From Polaribacter sp. MED152 (GTDB lineage: Bacteria; Bacteroidota; Bacteroidia; Flavobacteriales; Flavobacteriaceae), in the NCBI RefSeq assembly GCF_000152945.2, contig NC_020830.1, positions 2,118,501-2,182,500 on the forward strand: 64,000 bases of DNA, given 5' to 3'. This document shows, in pieces, positions 43,201-52,523 of the stretch. The position numbers and the translations under genes are program-made. The notes under the pieces are model-generated. The model saw only the letters and a list, made by a program, of their open reading frames with translations, did no database searches and was not told the DNA's origin. Within the stretch, counting starts at the first letter, position 1, and every line of letters starts with the position of its first letter.

Positions 43201-45954
43201 ATGAAACAAACTGTTTTAACAGTATTATTGTTTTGCTTCTTTATAACAGGGCTGCAGGCACAAAATATTGTAAAAGGAATTGTTGTTGATGGCGATTCTG
43301 AAAAACCTTTAAATGATGTTTCTGTTACTTTAAGCAAAAATAGTTCTTACATGGTAAAAACAGACCAAAATGGTGTTTTTACATTGCAAAAGTTAAGTAA
43401 TGGCAGTTACATTTTACAAATTAAGTTAAAGGGTTACGAAGTTCAAAATTTTCCTGTAGAGCTTACTGGTAATTCAATTGATTTAGGAACTATTTTATTA
43501 TATAAAGATTTTTCTATAGATCAAGATTTAAGTTTAATTACAATTACAGATGATGAATTAAATGATGATGCAAGTGCTGCAGATAATATTGCTGGTTTAT
43601 TACAAGCTACAAGAGATATTTATTTAAGAACAGCCGCTTTTGAATTTAGTTCTTCTTTCTTTAGAATAAAAGGTTTAGATTCTGGTAATGGTAAAGTACT
43701 AATTAACGGAATTGAAATGAATAAGTTATATGATGGAAGAGCTCAATGGAGTAACTGGGGTGGTTTGAATGACGTTTTAAGAAATCAGGAATTTAGTAAT
43801 GGTTTAGCACCATCTAACTATACTTTTGGTGGAATTTTAGGTTCTACAAATATAGATACTAGAGCTTCAGAACAAAGAGCAGGTACTCGTATTTCATATT
43901 CTTCATCTAACAGAAGTTATGTACACAGAGTTATGGCTACACATTCTACAGGTACTTTAGAAGGGGGTTGGTCTATGACGTTTTCTGGAAGTAGAAGAAC
44001 TGGTATAGAGGGTTTTAATGAAGGTACTTCTTACAATGCCTACTCTTTATTTGCGTCTATAGAAAAGAAGATAAACGACAATCACAGCGTAAACTTCACC
44101 TCTATTTTTACACCTAATAGAAGAGGTAAATCATCTCCAAACACTCAAGAAGTTTTTGACTTAAAAGGTATTGCTTATAATGATTATTGGGGATATTTAA
44201 ATGACAGAAAAGTAAACTCTAGAATTAAAGAAGTAGAAGAGCCAATTCTAATGTTAAATCATTATTGGGATTTGAATGATAAAACTTCTTTACAAACAAA
44301 CGTTGCTTATCAATTTGGTAAAATAGGTAACAGTCGTTTAGATTTTAATGGAGGTGCAAATCCGAGTCCAACTTACTACCAATACTTGCCAAGCTTCTTT
44401 GAAAGAAATGATGATTTAGAAGGTGCGTATGAGGCTAGAGACCGTTTTGAGAATGATGGTCAATTAGATTGGAACAGAATTTTTGATGCAAACATTACAA
44501 ACAGAGCAGCTGGTTTAAACAATGCTTATGTTTTGTATGAAGACAGAAATGATGATAAACAGCTTACTGTTAATTCAATTTTAAATTCAGAATTAACAGA
44601 GAATATTACTTTAAATGCAAAATTAGAATACAAAAGATTACGTTCTCATAGTTTTGCTGAGGTAATCGATTTATTAGGAGGTACAGGTTATTTAGATATA
44701 AATCCGTTTGCAGATACTATGGATGCTATGCAAAACAACTTGTTAGACCCAAATAGAGTGGTTGGAGTTGGAGAAACATTCAGGTACAACTACAAATTAA
44801 ATTCAGATGTGGTTGGTGCTTTTACTCAAGCACAATTTAAATACAATAAAGTAGATTTTTATGGTGCTGTAAATGTTTCAAGAACCACACATCAAAGAGA
44901 AGGTTTATATCAAAATGGACGTTTTGTAAATAATTCTTTAGGCCTATCTGAAAAGTTAGATTTTACAAACTATGGTTTAAAAGCGGGTGCAACTTATAAA
45001 ATTACTGGGCGTCATTTAATAGATGCAAATGTTGCTTATATGACTCAAGCACCTACAATTAGAAACTCTTTTTCTAACTCAAGAGAAAACAACACAGTTG
45101 TAGAAGATTTACAAAGCGAAAAAGTATTTTCTACAGACTTAAGTTACATTGTTAGAAGCCCTATTATTACGTCTAGATTAACAGCTTACTACACAAATGT
45201 ACAAGATGCAACAGAAATATCTTTCTATTTTGCAGATGGTGTTGGAGGAGATAACACAGCATTTGTACAAGAGGTTTTATCAGGAATAGAAAGAAATCAC
45301 ATTGGTTTAGAATTAGGTATAGAAGCACAAGTAACTTCTACAATTAAATTAAAAGGTGCAGCATCAATTGGGCAATTTACCTATGCTAATAATCCAGATT
45401 TATACCTAACATCTGATGTTGCAGATAATGGTGGTTTTGATAGCAACTTTAGATCTAAAAACTACGTAGCTTTATTAGAAAACTACAAATTGGCTTCTGG
45501 CCCTCAAAATGCTTATTCAGTAGGATTTGAATACAGAGATCCAGATTATTGGTGGGTTGGTGCAACAACCAACTTCTTTACAAATACGTATGTAGATGTA
45601 GCACCTTTAACAAGATCTTCTAATTTCTATGAAGATGCAGATGGTTTACCATTTAGCGATTACGATCCAGAATTAGCCAAAGAATTATTACAACAAGAAA
45701 AGTTTGACGATTATATGGTTGTAAACTTAATTGGTGGTAAATCTTGGAAAATAGGAGATAAGTTTATTAGTGTTTTTGCAACTGTGAATAACCTATTTAA
45801 CAAAGAATACAAATCTGGTGGATTTGAACAGGGAAGAAACGCAAATTTCAGACAATTAAGAGATGATAAAGCGTTAGATACTCCAGTTTTTGGTAACAAA
45901 TATTGGTATGGTAGAGGTACAACGTACTTTTTAAATGTGAACTTAAGATTTTAA
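43201..45954 (+). CDS. TonB-dependent outer-membrane receptor
   Basis: A 917-residue receptor: signal peptide ending GLQAQ, carboxypeptidase-D-like domain (about 21-100), plug domain (about 115-230, with SSFFRIKGLDSGNGKVLINGI) and a large barrel ending GTTYFLNVNLRF. Periplasmic loops are rich in aromatic and acidic residues. It is followed, with stop and start nearly overlapping, by a DUF5689 lipoprotein, and is divergent from a secreted nuclease-like protein. I infer the three form one scavenging locus, with the ligand being a product of the nuclease. No SusD-like protein is present. Confidence 0.9.
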   Translation: MKQTVLTVLLFCFFITGLQAQNIVKGIVVDGDSEKPLNDVSVTLSKNSSYMVKTDQNGVFTLQKLSNGSYILQIKLKGYEVQNFPVELTGNSIDLGTILLYKDFSIDQDLSLITITDDELNDDASAADNIAGLLQATRDIYLRTAAFEFSSSFFRIKGLDSGNGKVLINGIEMNKLYDGRAQWSNWGGLNDVLRNQEFSNGLAPSNYTFGGILGSTNIDTRASEQRAGTRISYSSSNRSYVHRVMATHSTGTLEGGWSMTFSGSRRTGIEGFNEGTSYNAYSLFASIEKKINDNHSVNFTSIFTPNRRGKSSPNTQEVFDLKGIAYNDYWGYLNDRKVNSRIKEVEEPILMLNHYWDLNDKTSLQTNVAYQFGKIGNSRLDFNGGANPSPTYYQYLPSFFERNDDLEGAYEARDRFENDGQLDWNRIFDANITNRAAGLNNAYVLYEDRNDDKQLTVNSILNSELTENITLNAKLEYKRLRSHSFAEVIDLLGGTGYLDINPFADTMDAMQNNLLDPNRVVGVGETFRYNYKLNSDVVGAFTQAQFKYNKVDFYGAVNVSRTTHQREGLYQNGRFVNNSLGLSEKLDFTNYGLKAGATYKITGRHLIDANVAYMTQAPTIRNSFSNSRENNTVVEDLQSEKVFSTDLSYIVRSPIITSRLTAYYTNVQDATEISFYFADGVGGDNTAFVQEVLSGIERNHIGLELGIEAQVTSTIKLKGAASIGQFTYANNPDLYLTSDVADNGGFDSNFRSKNYVALLENYKLASGPQNAYSVGFEYRDPDYWWVGATTNFFTNTYVDVAPLTRSSNFYEDADGLPFSDYDPELAKELLQQEKFDDYMVVNLIGGKSWKIGDKFISVFATVNNLFNKEYKSGGFEQGRNANFRQLRDDKALDTPVFGNKYWYGRGTTYFLNVNLRF

Positions 45955-45974
45955 TGATATTAAATAAATTAATT

Positions 45975-47396
45975 ATGAAAACAAATAAAACAATCATCTT
46001 ATTATTAGCTTTTGTAGCTAGTATATATTTTACATCGTGTGTAGAGGATGGAGATTTTACTGTACCTCAAAGTATAGGCGCAGAAGAAAATGCAGCAGTT
46101 GAAACAATAGAAGCAGAACTAGCAGATCCAAATAGCGGTTTAACAGAAATTTCTATTTCAAATTTAGCTGGCTTGGTTGTAAATGGTCAAGCAACAGAAA
46201 TTACATCAAACATTGTTGTTAAGGGTTATGTAACATCATCAGACGAAACAGGTAATTTTTACAAAGAATTTTTTATTCAAGATAAGCCAGAAAATCCAAC
46301 AGCTGCAATAAAAGTAGCTTTAGAATTGGTAGATTCTTACAACAAATTTAATATAGGTAGAGAGGTTTATGTAAGATTAAATGGGTTATATGTTGGTGAA
46401 GTTCGTTCAGGAGATGGTGTAGCAACAATTGGTGGTGATAAAAACGATGATGGAGATGAAGTAGAAAACTTATCTCTAAATCAATTAGAAACAAAATTAT
46501 TTAGATCATCAAACACAGAAACTATTGTACCATTAAGCGTAAAATTCTCAGAAATTAACGCCAGTCATATTGGTATGTTTGTTCAAGTAGATAACGCTCA
46601 GTTTCCAACAACTTTAGCTGGTAAAACGTACGTTGATGCTAATGATCAGTTCGATACTCAAAGAACGTTACAAAGTTGTGATGGTTTTGGTTTTACAACC
46701 TTTATCTTAGAAACTTCTGCATTTGCAAGTTTTAAGTTTGCTACACTTCCAGAAGGTGGTGGTTCTATTTCAGGTGTTGTTTCTAAAACTTTTAATGGTA
46801 GTGATTTAGTTTTAGCATTAAATAATAATTCTGATGTGGATATGTCTGGAGCTAGATGTACACCTTTAGATATTAATGACTTTAATGTAATTGTAGAAGA
46901 AGATTTTGATTCTGGTGTAGATAACACAACATTCAATTTTCCTGGCTGGACAAACTTTGCTGAAGAAGGAAGCGAATTATGGACAGAGCAGGTTTTTAGT
47001 GGTAATGGTTATGGAGAATTCAGTACGTTTAGATCTGGAGATGACGTAAATGTTGGTTGGTTAATTTCACCAAGTATAGATATGGATGCTCAAACAAACG
47101 AGTTCCTAAACTTTCAAGTAGCACAGCACCATTTAGATTCTGTAGACAATACTTTAGAAGTATTTGTATCTACAGACTATGATGGTTCTAATGTAGCTGC
47201 TGCAACTTGGCAACCAGTCTCTGCAAACTTACCTGTACCAAGCGATTCTTGGTATGCATTTAAAGATTCTGGTTTGGTAGATTTATCTACTTATACAGGT
47301 ACGCTTTATGTAGGTTTTAAAGTTACAGGTTCAGGTAATGACACTACCTTAGATGGTGCTTATATGATAGACGATTTTAAAGTATTAGCTCAATAA
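45975..47396 (+). CDS. DUF5689 lipoprotein with C-terminal choice-of-anchor J-like domain
   Basis: A 473-residue lipoprotein (lipobox IYFTSC). Residues about 45-290 fit DUF5689, with OB-like strands (ITSNIVVKGYVTSSDETGNFYKEFFIQDKP, VYVRLNGLYVG). The C-terminal about 165 residues look like a choice-of-anchor J jelly-roll (FNFPGWTNFAEEGSELW ... VGWLISPSIDM ... GAYMIDDFKVL). An earlier ATG at 45954 overlaps the receptor stop, but the one at 45975 gives the better signal peptide. It is probably the surface partner of the upstream receptor, analogous to SusD in position only. Confidence 0.85.
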   Translation: MKTNKTIILLLAFVASIYFTSCVEDGDFTVPQSIGAEENAAVETIEAELADPNSGLTEISISNLAGLVVNGQATEITSNIVVKGYVTSSDETGNFYKEFFIQDKPENPTAAIKVALELVDSYNKFNIGREVYVRLNGLYVGEVRSGDGVATIGGDKNDDGDEVENLSLNQLETKLFRSSNTETIVPLSVKFSEINASHIGMFVQVDNAQFPTTLAGKTYVDANDQFDTQRTLQSCDGFGFTTFILETSAFASFKFATLPEGGGSISGVVSKTFNGSDLVLALNNNSDVDMSGARCTPLDINDFNVIVEEDFDSGVDNTTFNFPGWTNFAEEGSELWTEQVFSGNGYGEFSTFRSGDDVNVGWLISPSIDMDAQTNEFLNFQVAQHHLDSVDNTLEVFVSTDYDGSNVAAATWQPVSANLPVPSDSWYAFKDSGLVDLSTYTGTLYVGFKVTGSGNDTTLDGAYMIDDFKVLAQ

Positions 47397-47418
47397 GCTT
47401 ACTTTTTTAAATAAATCT

Positions 47419-47450
47419 AAAACCAGTAAAGTTTTCTTTACTGGTTTTTT
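47419..47450 (+). terminator. Intrinsic terminator after the DUF5689 gene
   Basis: Stem AAAACCAGTAAAG / CTTTACTGGTTTT with a TTTT loop and T-tract. The T-tract runs into the next promoter element. Confidence 0.88.
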
Positions 47451-47458
47451 TATTTTTA
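47451..47458 (+). promoter_or_regulatory. Candidate -7 element before mce
   Basis: TATTTTTA (one mismatch to TAnnTTTG) begins where the terminator T-tract ends and stops 4 bases before the mce ATG, implying a very short or absent leader. Confidence 0.35.
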
Positions 47459-47462
47459 CACT

Positions 47463-47864
47463 ATGAATAAGATAGAACATATAGGTATTGCAGTTAAAGA
47501 TTTAGAAAAATCAAATAAGGTTTTTGCATCGCTTTTTGGTGAAGAACACTACAAAATAGAAGAGGTTTTATCAGAAGGAGTAAAAACATCATTTTTTAAA
47601 ACAGGCCCCAATAAAATTGAACTTTTAGAGGCTACAAATGAAGAAAGTCCTATTGCTAAATTCATAGCCAAGAAAGGCGAAGGTATACATCACATTGCCT
47701 TTGCTGTAGATGATATTCTTAGCGAAATAAAAAGATTAAAAGAAGAAGGTTTTGTTGTTTTAAACGAAACCCCAAAAAAAGGAGCAGACAATAAATTGGT
47801 AGCCTTTGTTCATCCTAAATCTACAAATGGTGTGCTTGTAGAATTGTGCCAAGAAATCAATTAG
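47463..47864 (+). CDS. mce: Methylmalonyl-CoA epimerase
   Basis: A 133-residue VOC-fold enzyme that interconverts (R)- and (S)-methylmalonyl-CoA in propionyl-CoA/succinyl-CoA metabolism. Metal-binding residues lie in MNKIEHIGIAVKDLEKS (His7), the glutamate of PNKIELLEA, GEGIHHIAFAVDDI and GVLVELCQ. Length and motif order are typical. The mutase and carboxylase partners are not in the window. Confidence 0.94.
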   Translation: MNKIEHIGIAVKDLEKSNKVFASLFGEEHYKIEEVLSEGVKTSFFKTGPNKIELLEATNEESPIAKFIAKKGEGIHHIAFAVDDILSEIKRLKEEGFVVLNETPKKGADNKLVAFVHPKSTNGVLVELCQEIN

Positions 47865-47937
47865 TTAAAATACTGCAAACTCTTCTTATCAACTGATTTC
47901 TAATTATTATCTTGCAATCGATTAAACCTTAAAATCA

Positions 47938-48816
47938 ATGTCCAAAAAATTTGATTCTTATCAAAAAAGACGCTTACAATCTTCTTACATATCTGTTGTA
48001 ATTAGTATTGCTTTGGTGTTATTTATGGTGGGTGTTTTAAGTTTAATAGTTTTAAAAAGCACAAAAGTTGCTAACTACGTTAAAGAAAAAGTGGCTATTA
48101 CACTTTTTATAAAAGATAATGTTACTCAGAAGCAAATTAAAACATTTAGAGAATCTTTGTTAGAAGAAGAGTTTACTAAAAAAGCAATTTATACAAGTAA
48201 AGCTCAAGCAGCAAAAAGGTTTAGTGAGCAAATAGGTGAAGATTTTTTAGAGTTTTTAGGAGAAAATCCGTTAAAAAACGGAGTTGACATTTACCTAAAA
48301 GCAGACTATGTTACTCCAGAAAAAGTAGCTGAGTTAGAACAAAGGTTTCAAAAAAATGCTTTTGTAGCTGATGTTTCTTATGATAAACCATTAATAAATC
48401 TACTAACTAAAAATATAAAGCGTATTAGCTTTTGGCTTTTGGTTTTAAGTAGTTTTTTTGGCTTAGTAGCCATGATTTTAATAAACAGTTCTATACGATT
48501 ATCTATCTATTCTAAACGTTTTAATATTAAAACAATGCAAATGGTTGGAGCTACAAAGAGTTTTATTAGAAGACCATTTATTTTTAGAAGCTTAAAATTA
48601 GGTTTGTTAGGTGCATTGATTGCATTAATGGGTATAGCAGTTATTATTTACTATTTAGACAAATACATACCAAGTTTAAACTTTTTAGAAGATTATGTTA
48701 CCTTAACTTACATATCAGGTATTGTAATTTTATCTTCATTAATCATTACTTGGATTAGCACATTTTTTGCAACACAACGTTTTTTAAACTTGCAAACAGA
48801 CGAATTATATTATTAA
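47938..48816 (+). CDS. ftsX: Cell division protein FtsX
   Basis: A 292-residue inner-membrane protein with four transmembrane helices in the FtsX order: one near residue 20-42, a periplasmic loop of about 110 residues (KVAITLFIKDNVTQKQIKTF), then three more helices (about 165-190, 217-243, 258-283). With FtsE it forms an ABC-type complex that activates peptidoglycan hydrolases at the septum. ftsE is not adjacent here. The leader contains TTATCTTGCAATCGAT, close to the ahcY promoter sequence. Confidence 0.95.
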   Translation: MSKKFDSYQKRRLQSSYISVVISIALVLFMVGVLSLIVLKSTKVANYVKEKVAITLFIKDNVTQKQIKTFRESLLEEEFTKKAIYTSKAQAAKRFSEQIGEDFLEFLGENPLKNGVDIYLKADYVTPEKVAELEQRFQKNAFVADVSYDKPLINLLTKNIKRISFWLLVLSSFFGLVAMILINSSIRLSIYSKRFNIKTMQMVGATKSFIRRPFIFRSLKLGLLGALIALMGIAVIIYYLDKYIPSLNFLEDYVTLTYISGIVILSSLIITWISTFFATQRFLNLQTDELYY

Positions 48817-48819
48817 ACT

Positions 48820-49062
48820 ATGAAAAATAAGGTACAGCAAAAACCAGAGTTTTTATTTGGTAAAAGAAATTATATCATAATGCTTATAGGCATTGTGTTT
48901 ATTACTGTTGGATTTATATTTATGTCTGGAGGAGGTAGTGATGACCCAAATGTTTTTAATGAAGAAATCTATAATTGGCAAAGAATTCGTTTGGCACCAA
49001 CTTTAGTGATTATTGGTTTAGCTATCGAGATTTATGCAATTTTAGCAGATCCTAAAAAATAA
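48820..49062 (+). CDS. DUF3098 small membrane protein
   Basis: An 80-residue protein with two transmembrane helices (IIMLIGIVFITVGFIFMSGG and LAPTLVIIGLAIEIYAIL) and the loop DDPNVFNEEIYNWQRIRLAP, typical of DUF3098. The order ftsX-DUF3098-uppP-truB is conserved in Flavobacteriia. The close spacing (3 bp on each side) implies co-transcription with cell-envelope genes. Function is unknown. Confidence 0.85.
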   Translation: MKNKVQQKPEFLFGKRNYIIMLIGIVFITVGFIFMSGGGSDDPNVFNEEIYNWQRIRLAPTLVIIGLAIEIYAILADPKK

Positions 49063-49065
49063 TAT

Positions 49066-49863
49066 ATGGACATTATAGAAGCTATTGTTCTTGGCGTAAT
49101 TCAAGGTCTAACGGAGTTTTTACCAGTTTCTTCTAGTGGTCATTTAGAATTGGCTAAAGCTATTTTGGGTGATACATCTGTACCTGAAGAAAGTTTAACT
49201 TTTACTGTGGTTTTACATTTTGCAACAGCCCTTAGTACATTAGTAATTTTTAGAAAAGAAGTAGCAGAAATCTTAAAAGGTTTATTTCAGTTTAAATGGA
49301 ATGATCAAACTAAATTTTCTATCAAAATTATTATTTCTATGATACCAGCTGTCATTGTAGGTTTATTGTTTGAAGAACAATTAGAAGCCTTTTTTGGAGG
49401 TAAAATACTTTTGGTAGGTATTATGCTTTTAGTTACAGCTGTTTTATTATTATTAGCAGATAAAGCCAAAAACACGAATAAAGAAGTCTCTTTTTCAAAC
49501 TCAGTAATTATTGGTATTTCACAAGCTATTGCTATGTTACCAGGTATTTCTAGATCTGGAGCAACTATATCTACATCCGTTTTATTGGGTATAGACAGAA
49601 CCAAAGCTGCTCGTTTTTCCTTTTTAATGGTGGTACCATTAATCTTTGGTAAAATAGGTAAAGATGTTTTAAGTGGAGATTTAAATTTTCAATCTTCAGA
49701 GATGTTACCAATAAGTGCAGGTTTTATAGCTGCATTTTTAGCTGGTATTTTGGCTTGCAAATGGATGATTGCTTTAGTGAAAAAAAGCAAACTGTCTTAC
49801 TTTTCATTATACTGTGCAATTGTAGGATTTATAGCTATTGCTTACAGCTTATTCTCGGCATAA
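49066..49863 (+). CDS. uppP: Undecaprenyl-diphosphatase
   Basis: Dephosphorylates undecaprenyl diphosphate to recycle the lipid carrier for peptidoglycan and O-antigen synthesis. The 265-residue membrane protein carries both BacA/UppP motifs: GVIQGLTEFLPVSSSGHLEL (residues about 11-30) and AMLPGISRSGATISTSVLLG (about 156-175), with the catalytic Glu, Ser and Arg. It is part of the ftsX-DUF3098-uppP-truB operon. Confidence 0.97.
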   Translation: MDIIEAIVLGVIQGLTEFLPVSSSGHLELAKAILGDTSVPEESLTFTVVLHFATALSTLVIFRKEVAEILKGLFQFKWNDQTKFSIKIIISMIPAVIVGLLFEEQLEAFFGGKILLVGIMLLVTAVLLLLADKAKNTNKEVSFSNSVIIGISQAIAMLPGISRSGATISTSVLLGIDRTKAARFSFLMVVPLIFGKIGKDVLSGDLNFQSSEMLPISAGFIAAFLAGILACKWMIALVKKSKLSYFSLYCAIVGFIAIAYSLFSA

Positions 49864-49875
49864 ATTCAGTTGTTG

Positions 49876-50571
49876 ATGACAGAAGAAGATTATAAAAACG
49901 GACAAGTTTTACTGATTGATAAACCACTTACATGGACCTCTTTTCAAGTGGTAAATAAATTGCGTTGGCATATTAAGCAACGATTTAACATCAAAAAAAT
50001 TAAAGTGGGTCATGCAGGTACTCTAGATCCGTTAGCTACTGGTTTGTTAATTATTTGTACAGGTAAACAGACTAAAGAAATAAATACTTATCAAGGTCAA
50101 ATAAAAGAATATACAGGTACTTTTACAATTGGATCTACTACACCTAGTTATGACCTAGAAACTGAAGTAGATGAAACGTTTTCTACAGAACATATTACTT
50201 CAGATTTATTAAAAGAAACTACCTTACAGTTTATTGGAGATATTCAACAAAAGCCACCTATTTTCTCTGCAATTAAGAAAGATGGTAAACGCTTGTATGA
50301 ATTGGCTAGAAAAGGAGAAACAACAGAAATTAAATCGAGAACAGTTACTATACCTGAATTTGAAATTACAAAAGTAGCGCTACCAAATGTTGAATTTAGA
50401 GTTGTTTGTTCTAAAGGAACTTACATTAGATCTCTTGCTTACGATTTTGGAAAAGCACTTAACTCTGGTGCTCATTTATCTGTTTTAAGAAGAACAAAAA
50501 TTGGAGAATTTTCTGTAGAAAATGCAGAATCTATAGAAGGTTTTATAGAAAAGCTAAAATCTGAAGATTAA
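49876..50571 (+). CDS. truB: tRNA pseudouridine synthase B
   Basis: Forms pseudouridine 55 in the T-loop of tRNAs. The 231-residue protein has the TruB motif KVGHAGTLDPLATGLLIICTG with the catalytic aspartate, QKPPIFSAIKKDGKRLYELARKG and the C-terminal SKGTYIRSLAYDFGKAL. The start is the ATG at 49876; two upstream TTG codons in frame are less likely. It is the last gene of its operon and converges on the next gene with 5 bp between stops. Confidence 0.96.
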   Translation: MTEEDYKNGQVLLIDKPLTWTSFQVVNKLRWHIKQRFNIKKIKVGHAGTLDPLATGLLIICTGKQTKEINTYQGQIKEYTGTFTIGSTTPSYDLETEVDETFSTEHITSDLLKETTLQFIGDIQQKPPIFSAIKKDGKRLYELARKGETTEIKSRTVTIPEFEITKVALPNVEFRVVCSKGTYIRSLAYDFGKALNSGAHLSVLRRTKIGEFSVENAESIEGFIEKLKSED

Positions 50572-50576
50572 TTTTT

Positions 50577-50942
50577 TTATTCGTTTTTAATTTCTTCAAA
50601 GTTTAGAATGGCTTTTATTTTATGTTTAGCATTGGTGTCTAAATACAATTCTTGGTCTTTTAAAAGCTTAATTTTTTTCTCTTTTCCTTTTAGAATAGTG
50701 TACGTCTTTAAGATTTCACCATTTTTTTGAATACGAATACTAAATTTTTTCTTTCCTGTATTTTTTACAATCGCGTAACAATCTTGTCCATAATAAGGGT
50801 TTATTGCACCATCTTGACCTTTTCCTTTACCAGTTATGAGCATGTTTACATTTGCATCAAGTTCAAATTTATTTTCTTGAGAGTAAATTTCTAGGTTAGT
50901 AAATAATAGACAAACAAATAGCAGAGTAAAAACATTTTTCAT
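50577..50942 (-). CDS. Secreted small protein of unknown function
   Basis: A 121-residue protein with a signal peptide (MKNVFTLLFVCLLFTNLEIYSQ). The mature part has short strands (KFELDANVNMLITGKGKG, CYAIVKNTGKKKFSIRIQKNG, TYTILKGKEKKIKLLK) that suggest a small beta-sandwich of immunoglobulin-like type. It contains one cysteine. No catalytic motif or known family is visible. It is a stand-alone gene convergent with truB. Confidence 0.7.
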   Translation of the reverse strand: MKNVFTLLFVCLLFTNLEIYSQENKFELDANVNMLITGKGKGQDGAINPYYGQDCYAIVKNTGKKKFSIRIQKNGEILKTYTILKGKEKKIKLLKDQELYLDTNAKHKIKAILNFEEIKNE

Positions 50943-51031
50943 AATAAATGAATTAAGATTGGTAACGATTAAAACTCTAAATTACTGAAAATGAATGTTT
51001 AGAATTGTTAATGAATAGCCAAAATAATGTT

Positions 51032-52318
51032 TTACTTTTTTTGACTAGAAGTACTTTTATAGAACGTTTCTACCAAAAAACTGAGGAATATTATACCTAA
51101 AGCACTATAGACGCCAATTTTGTTTTCTTCAAATTGCTGATATAGAAGAGTAAGAAAAGCAATAAAACAGATTATTGTTGCTATCAAATGTATCAACTTA
51201 TTTGAATTTAAAGTTTCATGTTTTTTAAAACCAATGAAATTTACAATGGTAAAAATTAGTAAAAAACCAGAACTACCAGCTGTAGATATACTTTTTAAAT
51301 CAATTGTATTTACCAGAGCAACCGCTAAAATTGCAGTAATTAAAAACCCAATTGGTTTACCCCAAAACTTATGACTGAAATATTTAGGCAGTTCATCATC
51401 TTTAGCAATATCAAAATTTACTCTTCCACTTCCTAAAACTGTTGCATTTATTGCAGAAAATGTAGAAATCATAGCTGTTATTGTAATTATGGTAAAGCCT
51501 ATTTTACCTAAGGTTGGCTCTGCTGCTTTAGCCAAAACATATTCTTCTGCACTTGCAATAGCATCAAAAGGTAAGGCTCCAATAGTTACAATGGCAATTA
51601 AAATATAGAGAATAACAACAAATCCAACAGCTCCAAAATAAGCTTTCTCTGTATTTTTTTCTTTGTTTTTTAAATCTCCAATTGAGTTTGCAATCAATTC
51701 AAAACCCTCATATGCTACAAAAATAACCATACCACCAGAAAGTAAAAGAAGTGGAGCTTCCCAATTTTCAGGAGAAAGTTGATCTAAATTCGAAGTGTTT
51801 TGAGATATTCCATAAAAACCTACAGCAATAAAAGCAATAAGAATTATTAATTTAACAACTACAGAAACAGATTCTATAGCACTTACAAGTTTTATACTTA
51901 AATAGTTAATAAAAAGTGCGAGTAGAATAATGGCTGTTTGAAAAATCTTAACATCAACCTCATTATTATCAGTAATTGAAATAAGTTCTGCACTGTAAGA
52001 GCCAAAAGCAGAGGCGTATAAGGCTAACATTACAATGTAACTAATCCATAGCAAATTATTAATACCACCAGCAAATATTCCATTTCCAAATTGATGATGT
52101 ACAAAGCGAACTGTACCTCCGTTTTCTGGATATTTTTTAGAGAGTTTGGCATAAGAATATGCAGTAAGTAACGCAATAATTCCTGCAAACAAAAAAGCGA
52201 TGGGTGTACCACCTTTCGCTAGAGAAACTGCTAAACCAAGAACAGCGAAAATACCTCCACCAACCATACCACCAATACCAATAAATATGGCATCTTTAAG
52301 CCCTATTTTAGCACTCAT
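51032..52318 (-). CDS. APC-family amino-acid permease
   Basis: A 428-residue inner-membrane protein with twelve predicted helices. The APC signature is at the N-terminus (IGLKDAIFIGIGGMVGGGIFAVLG), and a mid-protein block GMVIFVAYEGFELIANSIGDLKNKEKN matches the family's helix 6-7 region. The substrate is not predictable. It stands alone between a small secreted protein gene and rpoD, all on the minus strand but with a terminator upstream. Confidence 0.92.
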   Translation of the reverse strand: MSAKIGLKDAIFIGIGGMVGGGIFAVLGLAVSLAKGGTPIAFLFAGIIALLTAYSYAKLSKKYPENGGTVRFVHHQFGNGIFAGGINNLLWISYIVMLALYASAFGSYSAELISITDNNEVDVKIFQTAIILLALFINYLSIKLVSAIESVSVVVKLIILIAFIAVGFYGISQNTSNLDQLSPENWEAPLLLLSGGMVIFVAYEGFELIANSIGDLKNKEKNTEKAYFGAVGFVVILYILIAIVTIGALPFDAIASAEEYVLAKAAEPTLGKIGFTIITITAMISTFSAINATVLGSGRVNFDIAKDDELPKYFSHKFWGKPIGFLITAILAVALVNTIDLKSISTAGSSGFLLIFTIVNFIGFKKHETLNSNKLIHLIATIICFIAFLTLLYQQFEENKIGVYSALGIIFLSFLVETFYKSTSSQKK

Positions 52319-52448
52319 ATTTTTTTATAAATTAAGTATTTAAAGGTTTATTCGTAAAAATAAGGGAAACTAAAAATACTAACAACTAAAGTTTAAGAGA
52401 AGTTTTATTCTTAAACATTTTATTTTATTACTGGATTAAGGAAAATAT

Positions 52449-52491
52449 AAAAATGCTAAAATATACAAGTGATATACATTTTAGCATTTTT
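52449..52491 (-). terminator. Intrinsic terminator after rpoD
   Basis: Perfect 14-bp inverted repeat AAAAATGCTAAAAT / ATTTTAGCATTTTT with a 15-base centre, 33 bp beyond the rpoD stop. Confidence 0.8.
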
Positions 52492-52523
52492 AAGTTTTCT
52501 TGAAATAAACTAGATAGTAGTTT

